Source: Pseudanabaena sp. Chao 1811
GTDB lineage: Bacteria; Cyanobacteriota; Cyanobacteriia; Pseudanabaenales; Pseudanabaenaceae
Reading direction: 5' to 3'
DNA length: 64,000 bases
Assembly: GCF_027942295.1 (NCBI RefSeq)
Contig: NZ_CP101416.1
Coordinates: forward strand, 3,830,501 to 3,894,500
Shown: positions 45,185-55,450 of the stretch, in pieces
How positions within the stretch are numbered: position 1 is the stretch's first letter
How the letters are laid out: each line of letters opens with the position of its first letter
The notes under the pieces: model-generated
What the model was told of the DNA's origin: nothing
The model's database searches: none
Seen by the model: the letters and a program-made list of their open reading frames with translations, nothing else
Program-made: the position numbers and the translations under genes

Positions 45185-45637
45185 ATGTCTGTCGAAGTCG
45201 GTCAAAAAGCTCCAGATTTTACTTTGCCTAGCGATCGCGGCGACATTACCCTCAGCCGCTATGAAGGCAAAGCTAATGTTGTACTTGCCTTTTATCCGGG
45301 GGACTTTTCTCCACTCTGTACTAGTGAGATGCAATGCTTTGCCGATGATTGGACAAAGTTTCGTGAAGCTGGGGCAGAGATTCTTGGTATTAGTACTGAC
45401 CCCATTGATAAACATATTTCTTTTTCTAAAAAGTTAGGTTTGCAGTTTCCGCTACTCAGCGATCGCAATCAAGAGGTTTGCAAGAAATATGGTGTAGCTG
45501 GTTTATTTGGTAGTAAACGAGCCTACTGCATTATTGATATTCATGGCATCGTGCGTTATAAACACATTGAGTTTTTACCAGTTTTCAAACGTGAAGATTC
45601 GGAACTCTTAGTCGTATTGAGAAGTCTTAAAGCTTAA
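45185..45637 (+). CDS. Peroxiredoxin (AhpC/TSA family)
   Basis: A 150-residue thiol peroxidase of the Prx fold that reduces hydroperoxides. N-terminal VGQKAPDFTLPSDRGDITLS, active-site DFSPLCTSEMQCFADDW with the peroxidatic Cys near residue 44, and the support residues in QFPLLSDRNQEVCKKYGV. The Cys in EVCKKYG could be the resolving Cys. It is most like the BCP or AhpE groups. GTAGGAAACTCT upstream supplies a weak ribosome site. Confidence 0.92.
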   Translation: MSVEVGQKAPDFTLPSDRGDITLSRYEGKANVVLAFYPGDFSPLCTSEMQCFADDWTKFREAGAEILGISTDPIDKHISFSKKLGLQFPLLSDRNQEVCKKYGVAGLFGSKRAYCIIDIHGIVRYKHIEFLPVFKREDSELLVVLRSLKA

Positions 45638-45679
45638 GCTGAAGCTCCAGAGCGTAAAGGATTACTCATCTTCAGCTTA
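45635..45679. terminator. Weak stem after the peroxiredoxin gene
   Basis: TAAGCTGAAG and CTTCAGCTTA pair perfectly (10 bp) around a 25-base loop that starts at the stop codon of the peroxiredoxin gene. No T tract follows. Confidence 0.4.
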
Positions 45680-45702
45680 TAAATCAGTTGGGGATGTTAC
45701 CT

Positions 45703-46083
45703 ATGAAATCTGTAAAAATTTGCTCTCTAATACTTGCAGAGATCGCCGCTCTAATTACTTTTGTGCCACAATTTACCGCCAGTGCCAGCGCTCAATCCGT
45801 TACCGATAAAAGCTGTGTTGCCGATGTCATCGGTGAAGATATTGGTTCACAGGTGAATATTCGCTCTGGCGCAGGTACTATTTTTAGTGTGATTGGCACT
45901 GTATCGGTAGGTAATCGCGTGATTGTAGTCAATGATGATCAAGACAAAAGCGGTGTTGTGTCTCCCTTTAAGCGCACCGATAGCCAAGGGGATGTTTGGT
46001 ATCTCACAACGAGATTGAGACAAAGTCCTTACAAAGGATGGATAAGAGCCGACTTCTTAAAACTAAATTGTCCTTATCCTTAA
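45703..46083 (+). CDS. Secreted SH3-domain protein
   Basis: A 126-residue protein with a signal peptide (MKSVKICSLILAEIAALITF, cleavage near ASA-Q) and one bacterial SH3 domain: SQVNIRSGAGTIFSVIGTVS, VIVVNDDQDKSG, YLTTRLRQSPYKGWIRADFL. SH3b domains usually bind peptidoglycan or act as targeting modules. The ATG at 45703 is used because it starts the signal peptide; in-frame earlier codons at 45688 and 45694 would only extend it slightly. Two Cys (SCVAD and LNCPYP) could form a disulfide. Confidence 0.8.
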   Translation: MKSVKICSLILAEIAALITFVPQFTASASAQSVTDKSCVADVIGEDIGSQVNIRSGAGTIFSVIGTVSVGNRVIVVNDDQDKSGVVSPFKRTDSQGDVWYLTTRLRQSPYKGWIRADFLKLNCPYP

Positions 46084-46088
46084 AAAGA

Positions 46089-46115
46089 CAAAGGGAGCGC
46101 TTTGCACTCCCTTTG
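46089..46115. terminator. Hairpin with TTT loop after the SH3 gene
   Basis: CAAAGGGAGCGC and GCACTCCCTTTG pair (one C-A mismatch) around TTT. It lies five bases after the SH3-protein stop and abuts the ispD end on the other strand. Confidence 0.75.
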
Positions 46116-46116
46116 C

Positions 46117-46803
46117 TTATGATTGGCGCTGTTTCAAAATAAATTCAGCGATCGCTAAATCTTGAGGGGTCGTAACCTTGAGATTGGTTTCTTCACCCAT
46201 TACAATTTGCACTGCTAAACCAACCTTCTCAAATAGTGCCGCATCATCAGTAACTTCCCAACCTAAATCAACGGCTGTCAGATGGGCATTTTTGAGTAAA
46301 TCCACTTGAAAACCCTGAGGAGTTTGGGCTGCCCAGAGATGATCGCGATTGGGCGTATCAACAATGGTTTGACCATCGACAATTTTAATTGTGTCCTTAA
46401 CTGGCACAGCAGCGATAAAACCCTGCATCGTTTTTAAAGACTCATCACAGCGATCAAACAGTTCAGGAGTTGCTAGACATCTCGCTCCATCATGAATTAA
46501 GACACGATCGCCTTCGACTGGTAATGCCTTTAATCCATTAAATACGGAAGCTTGGCGCGTATCTCCCCCTTGGATGAGACGAATCGGTTTGGTGGTATTG
46601 AGTCTATTAAATATTTTCTGAAACTCAGGATAGTCATGGGGTTGAGCTATCACACCAATCCAAGCGATCGCCTGAGATGCGATCGCTGCTTCGAGAGTCC
46701 ATTGCAAAATTGGTTTGTCGAGTAGGGGCAATAGCAATTTATTGCGATCGGCTCCCATGCGTTTGCCACTACCCGCCGCAGGAATTAATAAATGACAGGT
46801 CAT
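46117..46803 (-). CDS. ispD: 2-C-methyl-D-erythritol 4-phosphate cytidylyltransferase
   Basis: IspD couples CTP to methylerythritol phosphate in the MEP isoprenoid pathway, needed for carotenoid, phytol and quinone tails. The 228-residue protein starts MTCHLLIPAAGSGKRMGADR with the nucleotide-binding loop, followed by NKLLLPLLDKPILQWTLEAA, VLIHDGARCLATPELFDRC, DTPNRDHLWAAQTPQGFQ and VTDDAALFEKVG. All family motifs are intact. It is separated from the DUF2839 gene by three bases, so the two are co-transcribed. Confidence 0.96.
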   Translation of the reverse strand: MTCHLLIPAAGSGKRMGADRNKLLLPLLDKPILQWTLEAAIASQAIAWIGVIAQPHDYPEFQKIFNRLNTTKPIRLIQGGDTRQASVFNGLKALPVEGDRVLIHDGARCLATPELFDRCDESLKTMQGFIAAVPVKDTIKIVDGQTIVDTPNRDHLWAAQTPQGFQVDLLKNAHLTAVDLGWEVTDDAALFEKVGLAVQIVMGEETNLKVTTPQDLAIAEFILKQRQS

Positions 46804-46806
46804 AGG

Positions 46807-47025
46807 TTAGTCAGCCAAGTGCCACCAGCCAAAGGCGGGACCAATAAAGCGGATCGTTACCCAAATGGCTACGGTGACACCAATGCCATACCATGCCGCC
46901 TGTGTCGAAATTTTCACAAATGCGTCGGCTTTGTCTTTAGTCAAAAAAGGGATCCAAGAGGCGATTGGCTCAGCTTTGCCATAGTTTTCGCCTAATACTT
47001 CCTTGCGGCGCTTTGACTCGCCCAT
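46807..47025 (-). CDS. DUF2839 family small membrane protein
   Basis: A 72-residue protein starting MGESKRRKEVLGENYGKAEP, with GGAGC before the ATG; the ORF could extend to 47046 without family support. The C-terminal half has one or two membrane helices (AAWYGIGVTVAIWVTIRFIG). DUF2839 is restricted to cyanobacteria and plastid-bearing lines and has no known function. It precedes ispD on the same strand. Confidence 0.88.
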   Translation of the reverse strand: MGESKRRKEVLGENYGKAEPIASWIPFLTKDKADAFVKISTQAAWYGIGVTVAIWVTIRFIGPAFGWWHLAD

Positions 47026-47111
47026 AATTTTTGCTCCTAAACTCACAATTCATCTAATGATATCAGTTGATATCAGATTGGTTTCTATAGCAATCCTAAA
47101 TGGTTTGTGGA

Positions 47112-47134
47112 AGCGCATCCCAAAGGGATGCGCT
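47112..47134. terminator. Hairpin with AAA loop after mfd
   Basis: AGCGCATCCC-AAA-GGGATGCGCT is a perfect 10-bp stem, 24 bases beyond the mfd end on the minus strand. Confidence 0.7.
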
Positions 47135-47157
47135 ATGGGTTTTAAGCTTAATCTTTC

Positions 47158-50100
47158 TTAGCTTTTCGCGAGATGCATTGTGTCTAGCCATTCGATGAGG
47201 CTATCAAGCTGTTTGTCATGGGAGAGAGTACCTAAGCCCCTGACGGTGACATTGCCTTTGGTGTAGACAAAGCGCGATCGCACATGGCTAGGGAGATGCT
47301 CATGGAGGATTTTCCATGCAGGTTCTTCCATTTTCGATTCGAGGACAACATGTTGTTTGCCATCTGGTTTAATGCGCGAGAAGCCGATCCGCTTAGCAAT
47401 CAGCTTTAATTCCATGACTTTAATTAATTGCATCGCAGGGGCAGGGACTTTGCCATAACAATCGTTCCATTCTTCAATGATTTGGGCAAGTTCGCGGCGT
47501 GAGGTTACGGAAGATACGGCACGATAGGCACTCATCTTGCGATCGCCATCGGGAATATATTCCGCAGGGATAAAGGCAGTAATCGGTAGATCGACTTGGG
47601 TATCATCAACTTCAGGGATTTCGGAACCACGTATTTCGGCGATCGCCTCTTGGAGCATCTCCATATACAGGTCAAAGCCAATCGTGTTAATTTGTCCCGA
47701 CTGTTCCGCACCGAGGAGATTGCCCACGCCTCGAATTTCCATGTCGCGCATGGCTAACTGATAGCCTGAGCCAAGATGGGTAAATTCTTGAATTGCTTTG
47801 AGGCGTTTTCGCGCCACATCGGTGAGTTCGCCTTTTTCTTGATAAAAGAGCCATGCGTGGGCTTGGATGCCCGCACGACCGACGCGCCCCCGCAATTGAT
47901 AGAGTTGGGCTAATCCAAATCTTTGGGCATCTTCGATGATGATCGTATTCACACGCGGAATATCTAAGCCTGACTCGATAATCGTGGTGCAGATCATCAT
48001 GTCAGATTCGCCACTGCTAAAACTGAGCATGGTGGACTCTAGCTCGGATTCGGGCATTTGTCCGTGGGCGATCGCCATGCGTACCGAGGGCAACATTTCA
48101 TGGACTTTTGCCGACACCTCGTCGATATCATCAATGCGCGATACGACATAGAAAATCTGTCCGCCGCGATCGAGTTCTTGGCGGATAGCGGCGCGAACTA
48201 GTTCGGAGTTATAACGCGATAAATGCGTCATAATCGATCGCCGTGATGGTGGTGGTGTCGTAATCAGGCTCATCTCACGCACCCCAGACATCGCCATATA
48301 GAGGGTTCTGGGAATTGGCGTTGCCGAGAGGGTCAGCACATCCACTTCCGTTTTCATGGTTTTGATTTTTTCCTTTTGCGCCACCCCGAAGCGTTGCTCT
48401 TCATCAATTACAAGCAAGCCCAAATCTTTAAATTCCACATCCTTAGCTAGCAGTTGATGCGTACCCACGACAATATCTAATTCACCCGTTTTCAGTTTGC
48501 GGATAATTTCTTTCTTTTCGGAAGTACTTTTAAAGCGATTGAGTAGCGCAATATTTACAGGATAGGCGGCATAGCGTTCTTGCAAACTATGGTAATGCTG
48601 CTGGGCGAGAATGGTCGTGGGAACGAGGAGTGCTGCCTGTTTCCCAGAAGTCACCGCCTTAAAAATTGTGCGAATGGCAACTTCCGTTTTACCAAAGCCA
48701 ACATCACCGCAAACGAGACGATCCATCGGACGCGCACTTTCCATATCTTGCTTCACATCCTGTGTTGCCTTTAACTGGTCAGGGGTGGCTTGATAGGGAA
48801 AGGAATCTTCCATTTCCTGTTGCCAAGGATTATCGGGCGGAAAGGAATAACCCACCTGTTGCGCCCTCTTAGCGTATAGTTCCAACAAGTCAAAGGCAAT
48901 CTTCTTAATCGCTTTCTTAGCCTTAGCCGTGCTATTTGTCCAAGCCTTGCCCGTCATCTTGTGCAGTTCGGGCTTCGCTTCGTGCATTCCCCGATAGCGC
49001 GAGAGGATCGACATCTGATCGACGACAACGCGCAGCAGTCCATCAGCATATTTAAGAACTAAATATTCGCGAGTTTCTTTATTGACTGTGAGCTTCTCTA
49101 ATTTGACAAACTGCCCAACTCCATGATTTTTGTGAACGACGTAATCCCCAGGGGAAAGCTTATTAAGATCAACCTGTTTTGAGGCAGCGCGGCGACGCTT
49201 ACGGACATAGTTGGGCGTACCGAGGGCGTGCTGTCCAAAAAATTCGCGATCGCTGATTACGGCAATGCGATAGGTCGGTAATACAAATCCTTGAATTTCG
49301 GCAATGCCTGAATATTTCAACGCAACGGCTATTCGCAGATTATGGGTTTTGTCGATCGCAGGAAAATCGCGGACATTGGGAATGAATTGGGCTTGGCAAT
49401 CATGCTCTTGCAACAGAGCAACGGTGCGGGAAGGTTGGGCGGAAATGAGAATGATTTTGTACTTCTGTTCGCGATAGTCGCGGATGGTTTGGGCAAGCTT
49501 CCCAAATTGGTGCGGAATTGCGGGGATCGAGCGACTGGACATATTTACGCCACGATTTTCTTCGGCAAGTTCAAAGAGATCGAGGCGATAGAATTTATTG
49601 ATGTCGGCTAAACATTCCGCAAAGGAGCGATGGAGTTTGCTCTCACCCCCAGCCCCTCTCCCAGAGGGAGAGGGGAGCAAGAATGATGGAAAAAGTTCTT
49701 CGGCGGATTCGTACCAGCGATCGCAGTGGGCTTGGCATTGTTCTAACTCGTCAATAACGACTAGACATTGCTCTGGATTAGGCAGATAGTCTAAGAGCGA
49801 AGCGCTAGAAAGTGGATGGACAGCAAATCCCTTGCTGCTAAATTCATCGTCAGGATCTTGTTCGGGGAATTCTAAACTGCCTAAAATATGCCCGTAACTA
49901 ATGGGCGTTAGTAAAACGGAAGGAATACTATCTAAGGCTCGCTGTGTTGCAGGATCGAATTCGCGAATCCTCTCAATCTCATCGCCGAACCAGTCAATCC
50001 GCACGGGCATTTCGCTAGATACAGGGAAAATATCGATAATATCCCCTCGCCTTGCCCATTGCCCCTCAGTCTCAACGGTAGAGGCATTTTCATACCCCAT

Positions 50101-50598
50101 GATTGTAAGATTTTCCGCCAAATCCCGTAACTTAATCTCACAGCCAACTTCTAGTTGGAGACAATAGTCATTAAATGCCTGAGGACTGGGTAAATGCTTT
50201 TGTAGAGCGCGATCGGTTGCCACGATCGCCATTTTTTTCTTGTCCCCTTCCTGCTGATCCCAATCGGCTAAATCTGCCAATACCTGCATCTGTCCCCAGA
50301 TTACCTCTGACTCTGGTTGATATGGCTCATAGGGCAACATATCGGAGTTGGGATAGTAATGCACTGTATGCCAGCCCATCGTCTCTAGCTGCACCGCCCA
50401 TCGTCCAGCCTCCTCAATGGTAGAGGTGATCACCAGCATGAGCTTTTCTTCTTTTTGGCTCAGGGTAGAGCTAACCAAACCTTTACCGACTCGCGATAAG
50501 CCTGAAAGGGTGAGATGGCGCGATCGCACCAGTTTACTCTCTAGTTCATCAGTGAGAGGCGATCGGATTAATGAACGGATGACAGAGGAAAATGGCAT
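47158..50598 (-). CDS. mfd: Transcription-repair coupling factor
   Basis: Mfd removes RNA polymerase stalled at DNA damage and recruits UvrA/UvrB. The 1146-residue protein has an N-terminal UvrB-like region ([40 protein letters not shown]), the RNA-polymerase-interaction domain ([20 protein letters not shown]), and a RecG-like helicase with Walker [21 protein letters not shown] and DEEQ in [17 protein letters not shown], then the C-terminal TRCF domain ([20 protein letters not shown]). Near residues 307-319 a short stretch ([13 protein letters not shown]) is encoded by a palindromic repeat and seems to be an insertion. Another stop-free frame runs only in part on the other strand. Confidence 0.97.
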   Translation of the reverse strand: MPFSSVIRSLIRSPLTDELESKLVRSRHLTLSGLSRVGKGLVSSTLSQKEEKLMLVITSTIEEAGRWAVQLETMGWHTVHYYPNSDMLPYEPYQPESEVIWGQMQVLADLADWDQQEGDKKKMAIVATDRALQKHLPSPQAFNDYCLQLEVGCEIKLRDLAENLTIMGYENASTVETEGQWARRGDIIDIFPVSSEMPVRIDWFGDEIERIREFDPATQRALDSIPSVLLTPISYGHILGSLEFPEQDPDDEFSSKGFAVHPLSSASLLDYLPNPEQCLVVIDELEQCQAHCDRWYESAEELFPSFLLPSPSGRGAGGESKLHRSFAECLADINKFYRLDLFELAEENRGVNMSSRSIPAIPHQFGKLAQTIRDYREQKYKIILISAQPSRTVALLQEHDCQAQFIPNVRDFPAIDKTHNLRIAVALKYSGIAEIQGFVLPTYRIAVISDREFFGQHALGTPNYVRKRRRAASKQVDLNKLSPGDYVVHKNHGVGQFVKLEKLTVNKETREYLVLKYADGLLRVVVDQMSILSRYRGMHEAKPELHKMTGKAWTNSTAKAKKAIKKIAFDLLELYAKRAQQVGYSFPPDNPWQQEMEDSFPYQATPDQLKATQDVKQDMESARPMDRLVCGDVGFGKTEVAIRTIFKAVTSGKQAALLVPTTILAQQHYHSLQERYAAYPVNIALLNRFKSTSEKKEIIRKLKTGELDIVVGTHQLLAKDVEFKDLGLLVIDEEQRFGVAQKEKIKTMKTEVDVLTLSATPIPRTLYMAMSGVREMSLITTPPPSRRSIMTHLSRYNSELVRAAIRQELDRGGQIFYVVSRIDDIDEVSAKVHEMLPSVRMAIAHGQMPESELESTMLSFSSGESDMMICTTIIESGLDIPRVNTIIIEDAQRFGLAQLYQLRGRVGRAGIQAHAWLFYQEKGELTDVARKRLKAIQEFTHLGSGYQLAMRDMEIRGVGNLLGAEQSGQINTIGFDLYMEMLQEAIAEIRGSEIPEVDDTQVDLPITAFIPAEYIPDGDRKMSAYRAVSSVTSRRELAQIIEEWNDCYGKVPAPAMQLIKVMELKLIAKRIGFSRIKPDGKQHVVLESKMEEPAWKILHEHLPSHVRSRFVYTKGNVTVRGLGTLSHDKQLDSLIEWLDTMHLAKS
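49641..49677. repeat. GC-rich palindrome inserted in the mfd coding sequence
   Basis: CTCACCCCCAGCCCCTCTCC leads into the perfect hairpin CCCCTCTCCC-AGA-GGGAGAGGGG (49653-49675). It has the same look as intergenic repeats in cyanobacteria and keeps the reading frame, adding about a dozen Ser/Pro/Gly residues. Confidence 0.7.
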
Positions 50599-50937
50599 GA
50601 GCTAGATAAATTAAATGAGCGATTTTACAGATACGGTAAGCGGAGCTTATCACTAAGTCTAGCAATAAGTAGGATAGGGTTAGAGGCAGTATGAATTTAT
50701 CGATATGCTGTTTCTAGATTGCAAGATATGGCGTACACCATAGTTTTGAAGCCTCTTTCTCAAGTCACAGCTACAATACTGGTGCATCAACCTTTTACCT
50801 AAGATCAACCCATAAATAATCGCTGATGTTGCCGATTATTGCGGAATCTTAGTATTTATCGATTAAATAATCTTCGTAAATTACACTAGGGTTATAACCA
50901 TCACCTTATTAGATTAACCATCAATTTTTTCTTGATT
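50599..50937. other. Intergenic region upstream of acs and mfd
   Basis: This divergent gap of about 460 bases (with the repeat that follows) must hold the promoters of mfd and acs. I saw no open frame and no convincing operator; the sequence is AT-rich with GATTAAATAATC-like palindromic patches near 50860-50875. Confidence 0.35.
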
Positions 50938-51031
50938 TATAGCGTTTTTTACGCAAGCGATTTACAGAGGGCTATTTCCCCGCCGAATGTAGGGAAACAC
51001 CCTCGTACTTCACTAGACTGGGACACTATAA
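50938..51031. repeat. Dispersed palindromic repeat, copy C (inverted relative to copy A)
   Basis: TATAGCGTTTTTTACGCAAG, the centre TATTTCCCCGCCGAATGTAGGG and the end TTCACTAGACTGGGACACTATA (in part) match the reverse complement of copy A. It ends about 30 bases before the acs start and could carry regulatory function there. Confidence 0.65.
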
Positions 51032-51061
51032 ATTGATTTAACTATAGATCTTGCAATACCT

Positions 51062-53032
51062 ATGTCTCAACCCACGATTGAATCCGTTTTACAAGAAAAG
51101 CGCTTATTTGAGCCATCGGCTGAGTTCTCACAGGCTGCTCACATTAAGAGTTTAGAAGAATACAAACAAATATATGACCGTGCCGCCGCCGATCCTGCTG
51201 CATTTTGGGCAGATCTTGCGGATAAAGAATTGCATTGGTTTGAGAAATGGCACACCGTTCTCGATTGGCAGCCCCCATCGGTGAAATGGTTTGATGGCGG
51301 CAAAATTAATATTTCCTATAATTGCCTCGATCGCCACTTGACTACTTGGCGCAAGAATAAGGCGGCGTTAATTTGGGAAGGTGAAAATGGCGATTCGCGT
51401 ACCCTTACCTATGCTCAACTCCATCGCGAAGTATGCCAGTTTGCCAATGCTCTCAAGCAATTAGGAATCCAAAAAGGCGATCGCGTTGGCATTTATATGC
51501 CGATGATTCCTGAAGCAGCGATCGCTATGCTTGCCTGTGCCAGAATCGGCGCAGTACATGGTGTGGTATTTGGCGGCTTCAGTGCTGAAGCTTTGCGCGA
51601 TCGCCTCGTTGATGCTGAAGCAAAATTGGTGATCACTGCGGATGGGGGATGGCGCAAGGACGTAATCGTGCCATTAAAAGACCAAGTAGATAAAGCGATC
51701 GCTAATGGAGCCGTACCCTCCGTTACCGATGTGCTAGTAGTCAAGCGCACAGGTCAGAATATCCCCATGAGTGCAGGTCGCGATCATTGGTGGCATGATC
51801 TCCAGCAAGGTGTTTCCGCTAAGTGTGAAGCAGAGCCAATGGAAAGCGAAGATATGCTGTTCGTTCTCTATACTTCAGGAAGTACAGGTAAACCGAAGGG
51901 AGTTGTGCATACCACCGCAGGCTATAACCTCTATAGTCACATGACCACCAAATGGATTTTTGACCTCAAGGATACCGATGTCTATTGGTGTACTGCGGAT
52001 GTGGGCTGGATTACAGGACATAGTTATATTGTTTACGGACCTCTTTCCAATGGTGCAACCACCTTAATGTACGAAGGCGCACCTAGAGCTTCTAATCTCG
52101 GTTGTTTTTGGGATGTAATTGAGAAGTATCAGGTCACGGTTTTCTATACTGCACCTACCGCGATCCGTTCCTTTATCAAAATGGGCGAACATCATCCGAA
52201 TACTCGCGATTTAACTTCTCTCCGCCTATTAGGAACTGTTGGCGAACCGATTAACCCCGAAGCTTGGATGTGGTATCACCGTGTCATCGGTGGTAGTCGT
52301 TGCCCAATTGTCGATACATGGTGGCAAACGGAAACAGGCGGAATTATGATTACCGCATTACCAGGGGCAATTCCTACGAAACCCGGTTCCGCTACACTAC
52401 CATTCCCTGGAATTATTCCCGATATTGTCGATTTGGAAGGTGATCCAGCACAATCTAATGAAGGTGGATATCTAATCGTGCGCCATCCTTGGCCGGGGAT
52501 GATGCGAACTGTTTATGGCGATCCTGATCGCTTCCGTAAGAGCTATTGGGAGCATATTCCACCTAAGGATGGTAAATATGTCTACTTTGCGGGTGATGGC
52601 GCTCGCAAGGATGAGGATGGCTATTACTGGGTAATGGGGCGTGTAGATGATGTAATCAATGTGGCAGGACATCGTCTAGGCACGATGGAAATCGAGTCAG
52701 CGCTCGTTTCCCATCCTGCGGTGGCGGAAGCGGCAGTCGTCGGTAAGCCCGATGAGGTCAAGGGTGAGGATATCTTTGCCTTTGTGATTCTCGAAGGCGA
52801 TCGCCAACCTAGCGATGAACTTGCTAAGGAACTGAAGAAGCACGTTGTTGCAGAAATTGGCGCGATCGCTCGTCCCAACGAGATTCGCTTTGCGGAAGCA
52901 TTACCAAAAACGCGATCGGGCAAAATCATGCGCCGCTTATTGCGATCGCTGGCGGCTGGTCAAGAAATCACCAGCGACACTTCAACCCTAGAAGATCGTT
53001 CGATTCTTGATAAATTAAGAGAGGGCGCTTAA
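51062..53032 (+). CDS. acs: Acetate--CoA ligase (AMP-forming)
   Basis: Acs makes acetyl-CoA from acetate and ATP through acetyl-AMP. The 656-residue protein is full length. Motifs in order: [20 protein letters not shown], the phosphate loop [26 protein letters not shown], the hinge [19 protein letters not shown], and the C-terminal [14 protein letters not shown] with the acetylatable Lys. It is cytosolic and stands alone between mfd and the channel gene, which lies on the other strand. Confidence 0.97.
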   Translation: MSQPTIESVLQEKRLFEPSAEFSQAAHIKSLEEYKQIYDRAAADPAAFWADLADKELHWFEKWHTVLDWQPPSVKWFDGGKINISYNCLDRHLTTWRKNKAALIWEGENGDSRTLTYAQLHREVCQFANALKQLGIQKGDRVGIYMPMIPEAAIAMLACARIGAVHGVVFGGFSAEALRDRLVDAEAKLVITADGGWRKDVIVPLKDQVDKAIANGAVPSVTDVLVVKRTGQNIPMSAGRDHWWHDLQQGVSAKCEAEPMESEDMLFVLYTSGSTGKPKGVVHTTAGYNLYSHMTTKWIFDLKDTDVYWCTADVGWITGHSYIVYGPLSNGATTLMYEGAPRASNLGCFWDVIEKYQVTVFYTAPTAIRSFIKMGEHHPNTRDLTSLRLLGTVGEPINPEAWMWYHRVIGGSRCPIVDTWWQTETGGIMITALPGAIPTKPGSATLPFPGIIPDIVDLEGDPAQSNEGGYLIVRHPWPGMMRTVYGDPDRFRKSYWEHIPPKDGKYVYFAGDGARKDEDGYYWVMGRVDDVINVAGHRLGTMEIESALVSHPAVAEAAVVGKPDEVKGEDIFAFVILEGDRQPSDELAKELKKHVVAEIGAIARPNEIRFAEALPKTRSGKIMRRLLRSLAAGQEITSDTSTLEDRSILDKLREGA

Positions 53033-53088
53033 GTAACCCTCATCCCAAACCCTCTCCTAGTCAGAGCTTGGCTAATTACAAGAGAAGC

Positions 53089-54780
53089 CTAACTAACTGC
53101 AACTTGAAATGGAGCAACTCGCCAGAGTTGCTCTAATTTTGTGGCTGGCATCGTCAAATAGAGAATATCTCCTGCACTGAGAGAGGCTTCTAGCAAATTC
53201 CATCCGTGAATTGTTTGACAGGCAGTCTCAATATAAAGCGGTACAAAATCCGCAGTCATTGAGGCTTCACGTACAGGTTTGCCGCAGAAGGGATGATTGG
53301 GCGTAATCATCGTAGCGATCGCTACCCAGAGACTATCGGCGACAATGCCATTACCGAGAATACGTCCACCTAAAGCAGAGGAGGCAAAGGCAGGAGCCGC
53401 AATTTCAGGAGGACTAAGTACTGCTTCAAAATCAAATACTTCCTGCGCCATACCTGCATAATAGGGATCGTCATAGCGCACAACTACACGGCAACGGGGA
53501 GCAATTCCTTTGGCATTGAGAGCGATTTCCAGATTCGCCGTATCATTGCTGGTGACAGCAAGTAAACTCTCGGCTTTATCTAGATTGGCAGCTTTGAGCG
53601 TAGCAGGCAAACTCGCATCACCATGAATGACGGGGATATTATGCGATCGCACCGTATCTAAAAAGCGATTATTAGAATCACGTTCGATGATGAGAACTTC
53701 ATAACCATAGTTCACTAATTGCATGGCTGTCTGTACACCTACACTTCCCAAACCACAAATCACAATATGATTACGTTGTGGCACTCGTGCAGCATCCCAG
53801 AAGTTCCGTAACCGTGAGCCGAGAATAAAATCATTGAGAATCGCGTAGAAAATCCCAATTACTGCTGTACCAATCAGCATCATGATGATTGTAAAGAATT
53901 TGATGCTATCGGTGGAATGTTCTACTACCTGCTCATTGCCTCCTGCTCCCGTAATCATCCCTACAGAAAAATAGAGGGCATCTACTAAGGAAACTCCCAT
54001 CTGAAAACTCGTGTAGATAACCGTTGCCGAAAAAATCGTTAGTAACAAAGCGATCGCTGTAAATAAAACGGCTCTCCCATGTTCATGAAAATGGCGAAAT
54101 CCCATAAACAACTTCGATATTTTTTGCAAGATCGGACGAGAGGCAGTTCTAACGTTAGGTTGTGTACCTAGCAAAAGGCGATCGCCGATCTGCAATGTAC
54201 GCCCACTGAGTACAGCGCTTACGAGGTCAACTCTAGCCTCATCGTAGGGAAGATAATAGATCAACATCCGCGTCCGATCTTCCCAAAACTCTGATAAGGG
54301 CTTGCCGCACCAAGGATGACGCTCATCGATATATTCTTCGTGAATCGGCCAAATTTGGTTAAAGAGGCGCAACTGCCCGATCGCTTCACTTCCCATCGCG
54401 CTAAAGGCAAATACGGGGGCTGCCAGAGCCGCAACGCTCATAGTGACATGATTAGGCAGTGTTAAATCTAAGCGTGTACCCAGACTAGAGTTAAAAAGAC
54501 GATTAATAATTCTGACATGGGGATTAAGGACTCGCGCCTGCATCAAGATGCTGAGATTGCGGGTTTCATCGGCTCCTGCCAAAATCAAGGTCTGAGCATC
54601 TCGAATTCCTGCGGCTAGCAAAGTCTCCGCCGCTGCCAAATCACCAATGACAATTTCTACATCCGCTTGGTGAATAGGCTTGTCATGAATGCCAATCACA
54701 AAGCAACCTTGCTGCTTGAGCAGACTCAAAATCTTGTAACCCGTTCGGTCTAGACCACAGACGATAATGCGGGGTTTCAT
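53089..54780 (-). CDS. Ion channel-like protein with two RCK/TrkA-N domains
   Basis: A 563-residue protein with an NAD-binding RCK domain at the N-terminus (MKPRIIVCGLDRTGYKILSL), two membrane segments around a pore loop (AVLFTAIALLLTIFSATVIY; FFTIIMMLIGTAVIGIFYAI), and a second RCK domain (NHIVICGLGSVGVQTAMQLV). The pore loop reads LYFSVGMITGAGGNEQVVEH, without the usual TVGYG filter, so K+ selectivity is not assured. TrkA-C-like segments follow each RCK domain. Probably a regulated cation channel of the inner membrane. Confidence 0.85.
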   Translation of the reverse strand: MKPRIIVCGLDRTGYKILSLLKQQGCFVIGIHDKPIHQADVEIVIGDLAAAETLLAAGIRDAQTLILAGADETRNLSILMQARVLNPHVRIINRLFNSSLGTRLDLTLPNHVTMSVAALAAPVFAFSAMGSEAIGQLRLFNQIWPIHEEYIDERHPWCGKPLSEFWEDRTRMLIYYLPYDEARVDLVSAVLSGRTLQIGDRLLLGTQPNVRTASRPILQKISKLFMGFRHFHEHGRAVLFTAIALLLTIFSATVIYTSFQMGVSLVDALYFSVGMITGAGGNEQVVEHSTDSIKFFTIIMMLIGTAVIGIFYAILNDFILGSRLRNFWDAARVPQRNHIVICGLGSVGVQTAMQLVNYGYEVLIIERDSNNRFLDTVRSHNIPVIHGDASLPATLKAANLDKAESLLAVTSNDTANLEIALNAKGIAPRCRVVVRYDDPYYAGMAQEVFDFEAVLSPPEIAAPAFASSALGGRILGNGIVADSLWVAIATMITPNHPFCGKPVREASMTADFVPLYIETACQTIHGWNLLEASLSAGDILYLTMPATKLEQLWRVAPFQVAVS

Positions 54781-54828
54781 TGCTTATACGCGATCGCGGT
54801 CGCTACCCATAGGACTATCGCAACTATT

Positions 54829-54864
54829 GTGAGCTATAGATGACATTACGACTGTAGCTCACAA
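54829..54864. promoter_or_regulatory. Hairpin upstream of the channel gene
   Basis: TGTGAGCTA and TAGCTCACA are perfect complements around a loop of about 18 bases. It lies some 50 bases upstream of the channel gene start and before the IS region; it could be an operator or a terminator. Confidence 0.4.
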
Positions 54865-54954
54865 CACGAATTACAATTTAGGCGTTAGGCCATAAAAGGC
54901 ACTGGTCAGTAAAGGGGTGAGGAGTAAAATAAAGAGGTAGAGTTGGAAGAAAAC

Positions 54955-55358
54955 ATGGAATGTCCGCACTGCCAAAGCGAAAAAGTAGTCAAGAATGGCA
55001 AAGATTACCACCAAGATGGCAAAGCAATCCAGAATTACTTATGCAAAGGATGTGGCAAGCGATTCAACGAACGGACAGGAACAGCGATGTCAAGGCTAAG
55101 AACCCCAGCAAGTATCGTGTCCTACGCGCTGAAGAAGAGGACAGAGGGGATGGGAATCAGAGCAAGTGGGAGAGTGCTAGAAAAATCGCACACTAGCATC
55201 ATGAGATGGGAGCAAAAACTGGCAAATCATGCAGAACAATGGAGTCCAGAAGCCCCAGTAGGAGGAGAAGTGACTATTGAAGGAGATGAAATTTATACTC
55301 GCGTAGGCGAGAACCTTCCCCCCCAGTGAATCAAAAGGGTGGACAGTGATATTTAACC
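54955..55358 (+). pseudogene. IS1 family transposase, 5' fragment
   Basis: Starts MECPHCQSEKVVKNGKDYHQ, the zinc-ribbon InsA-like N-terminus, then RASGRVLEKSHTSIMRWEQK (helix-turn-helix) and EGDEIYTRVGENLPP. A run of seven C residues at about 55318-55324 puts this frame into a TGA; with six C the frame continues SESKGWTVIF and then leaves IS1-like sequence at about 55358. The catalytic C-terminal two thirds are missing. The C run could be a mutation or the relic of a programmed slip site. Confidence 0.8.
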
Positions 55359-55364
55359 TAAGTT

Positions 55365-55450
55365 GCTACCCATAGATTAACGCTAAGAGCAAGGACAAAG
55401 AGCATGACTTTAAGCTCAAAGCCCTTGGCAGTAACAGCATGAATCGATTT
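55365..55450 (-). pseudogene. C-terminal remnant of a possible transposase
   Basis: On the minus strand a frame reads KSIHAVTAKGFELKVMLFVL and ALSVNLWVAT before a TAG. The style (hydrophobic helix at the end of a DDE transposase) and its position directly against an IS256 end suggest another IS that was interrupted. The family is not resolved and the call is tentative. Confidence 0.35.
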
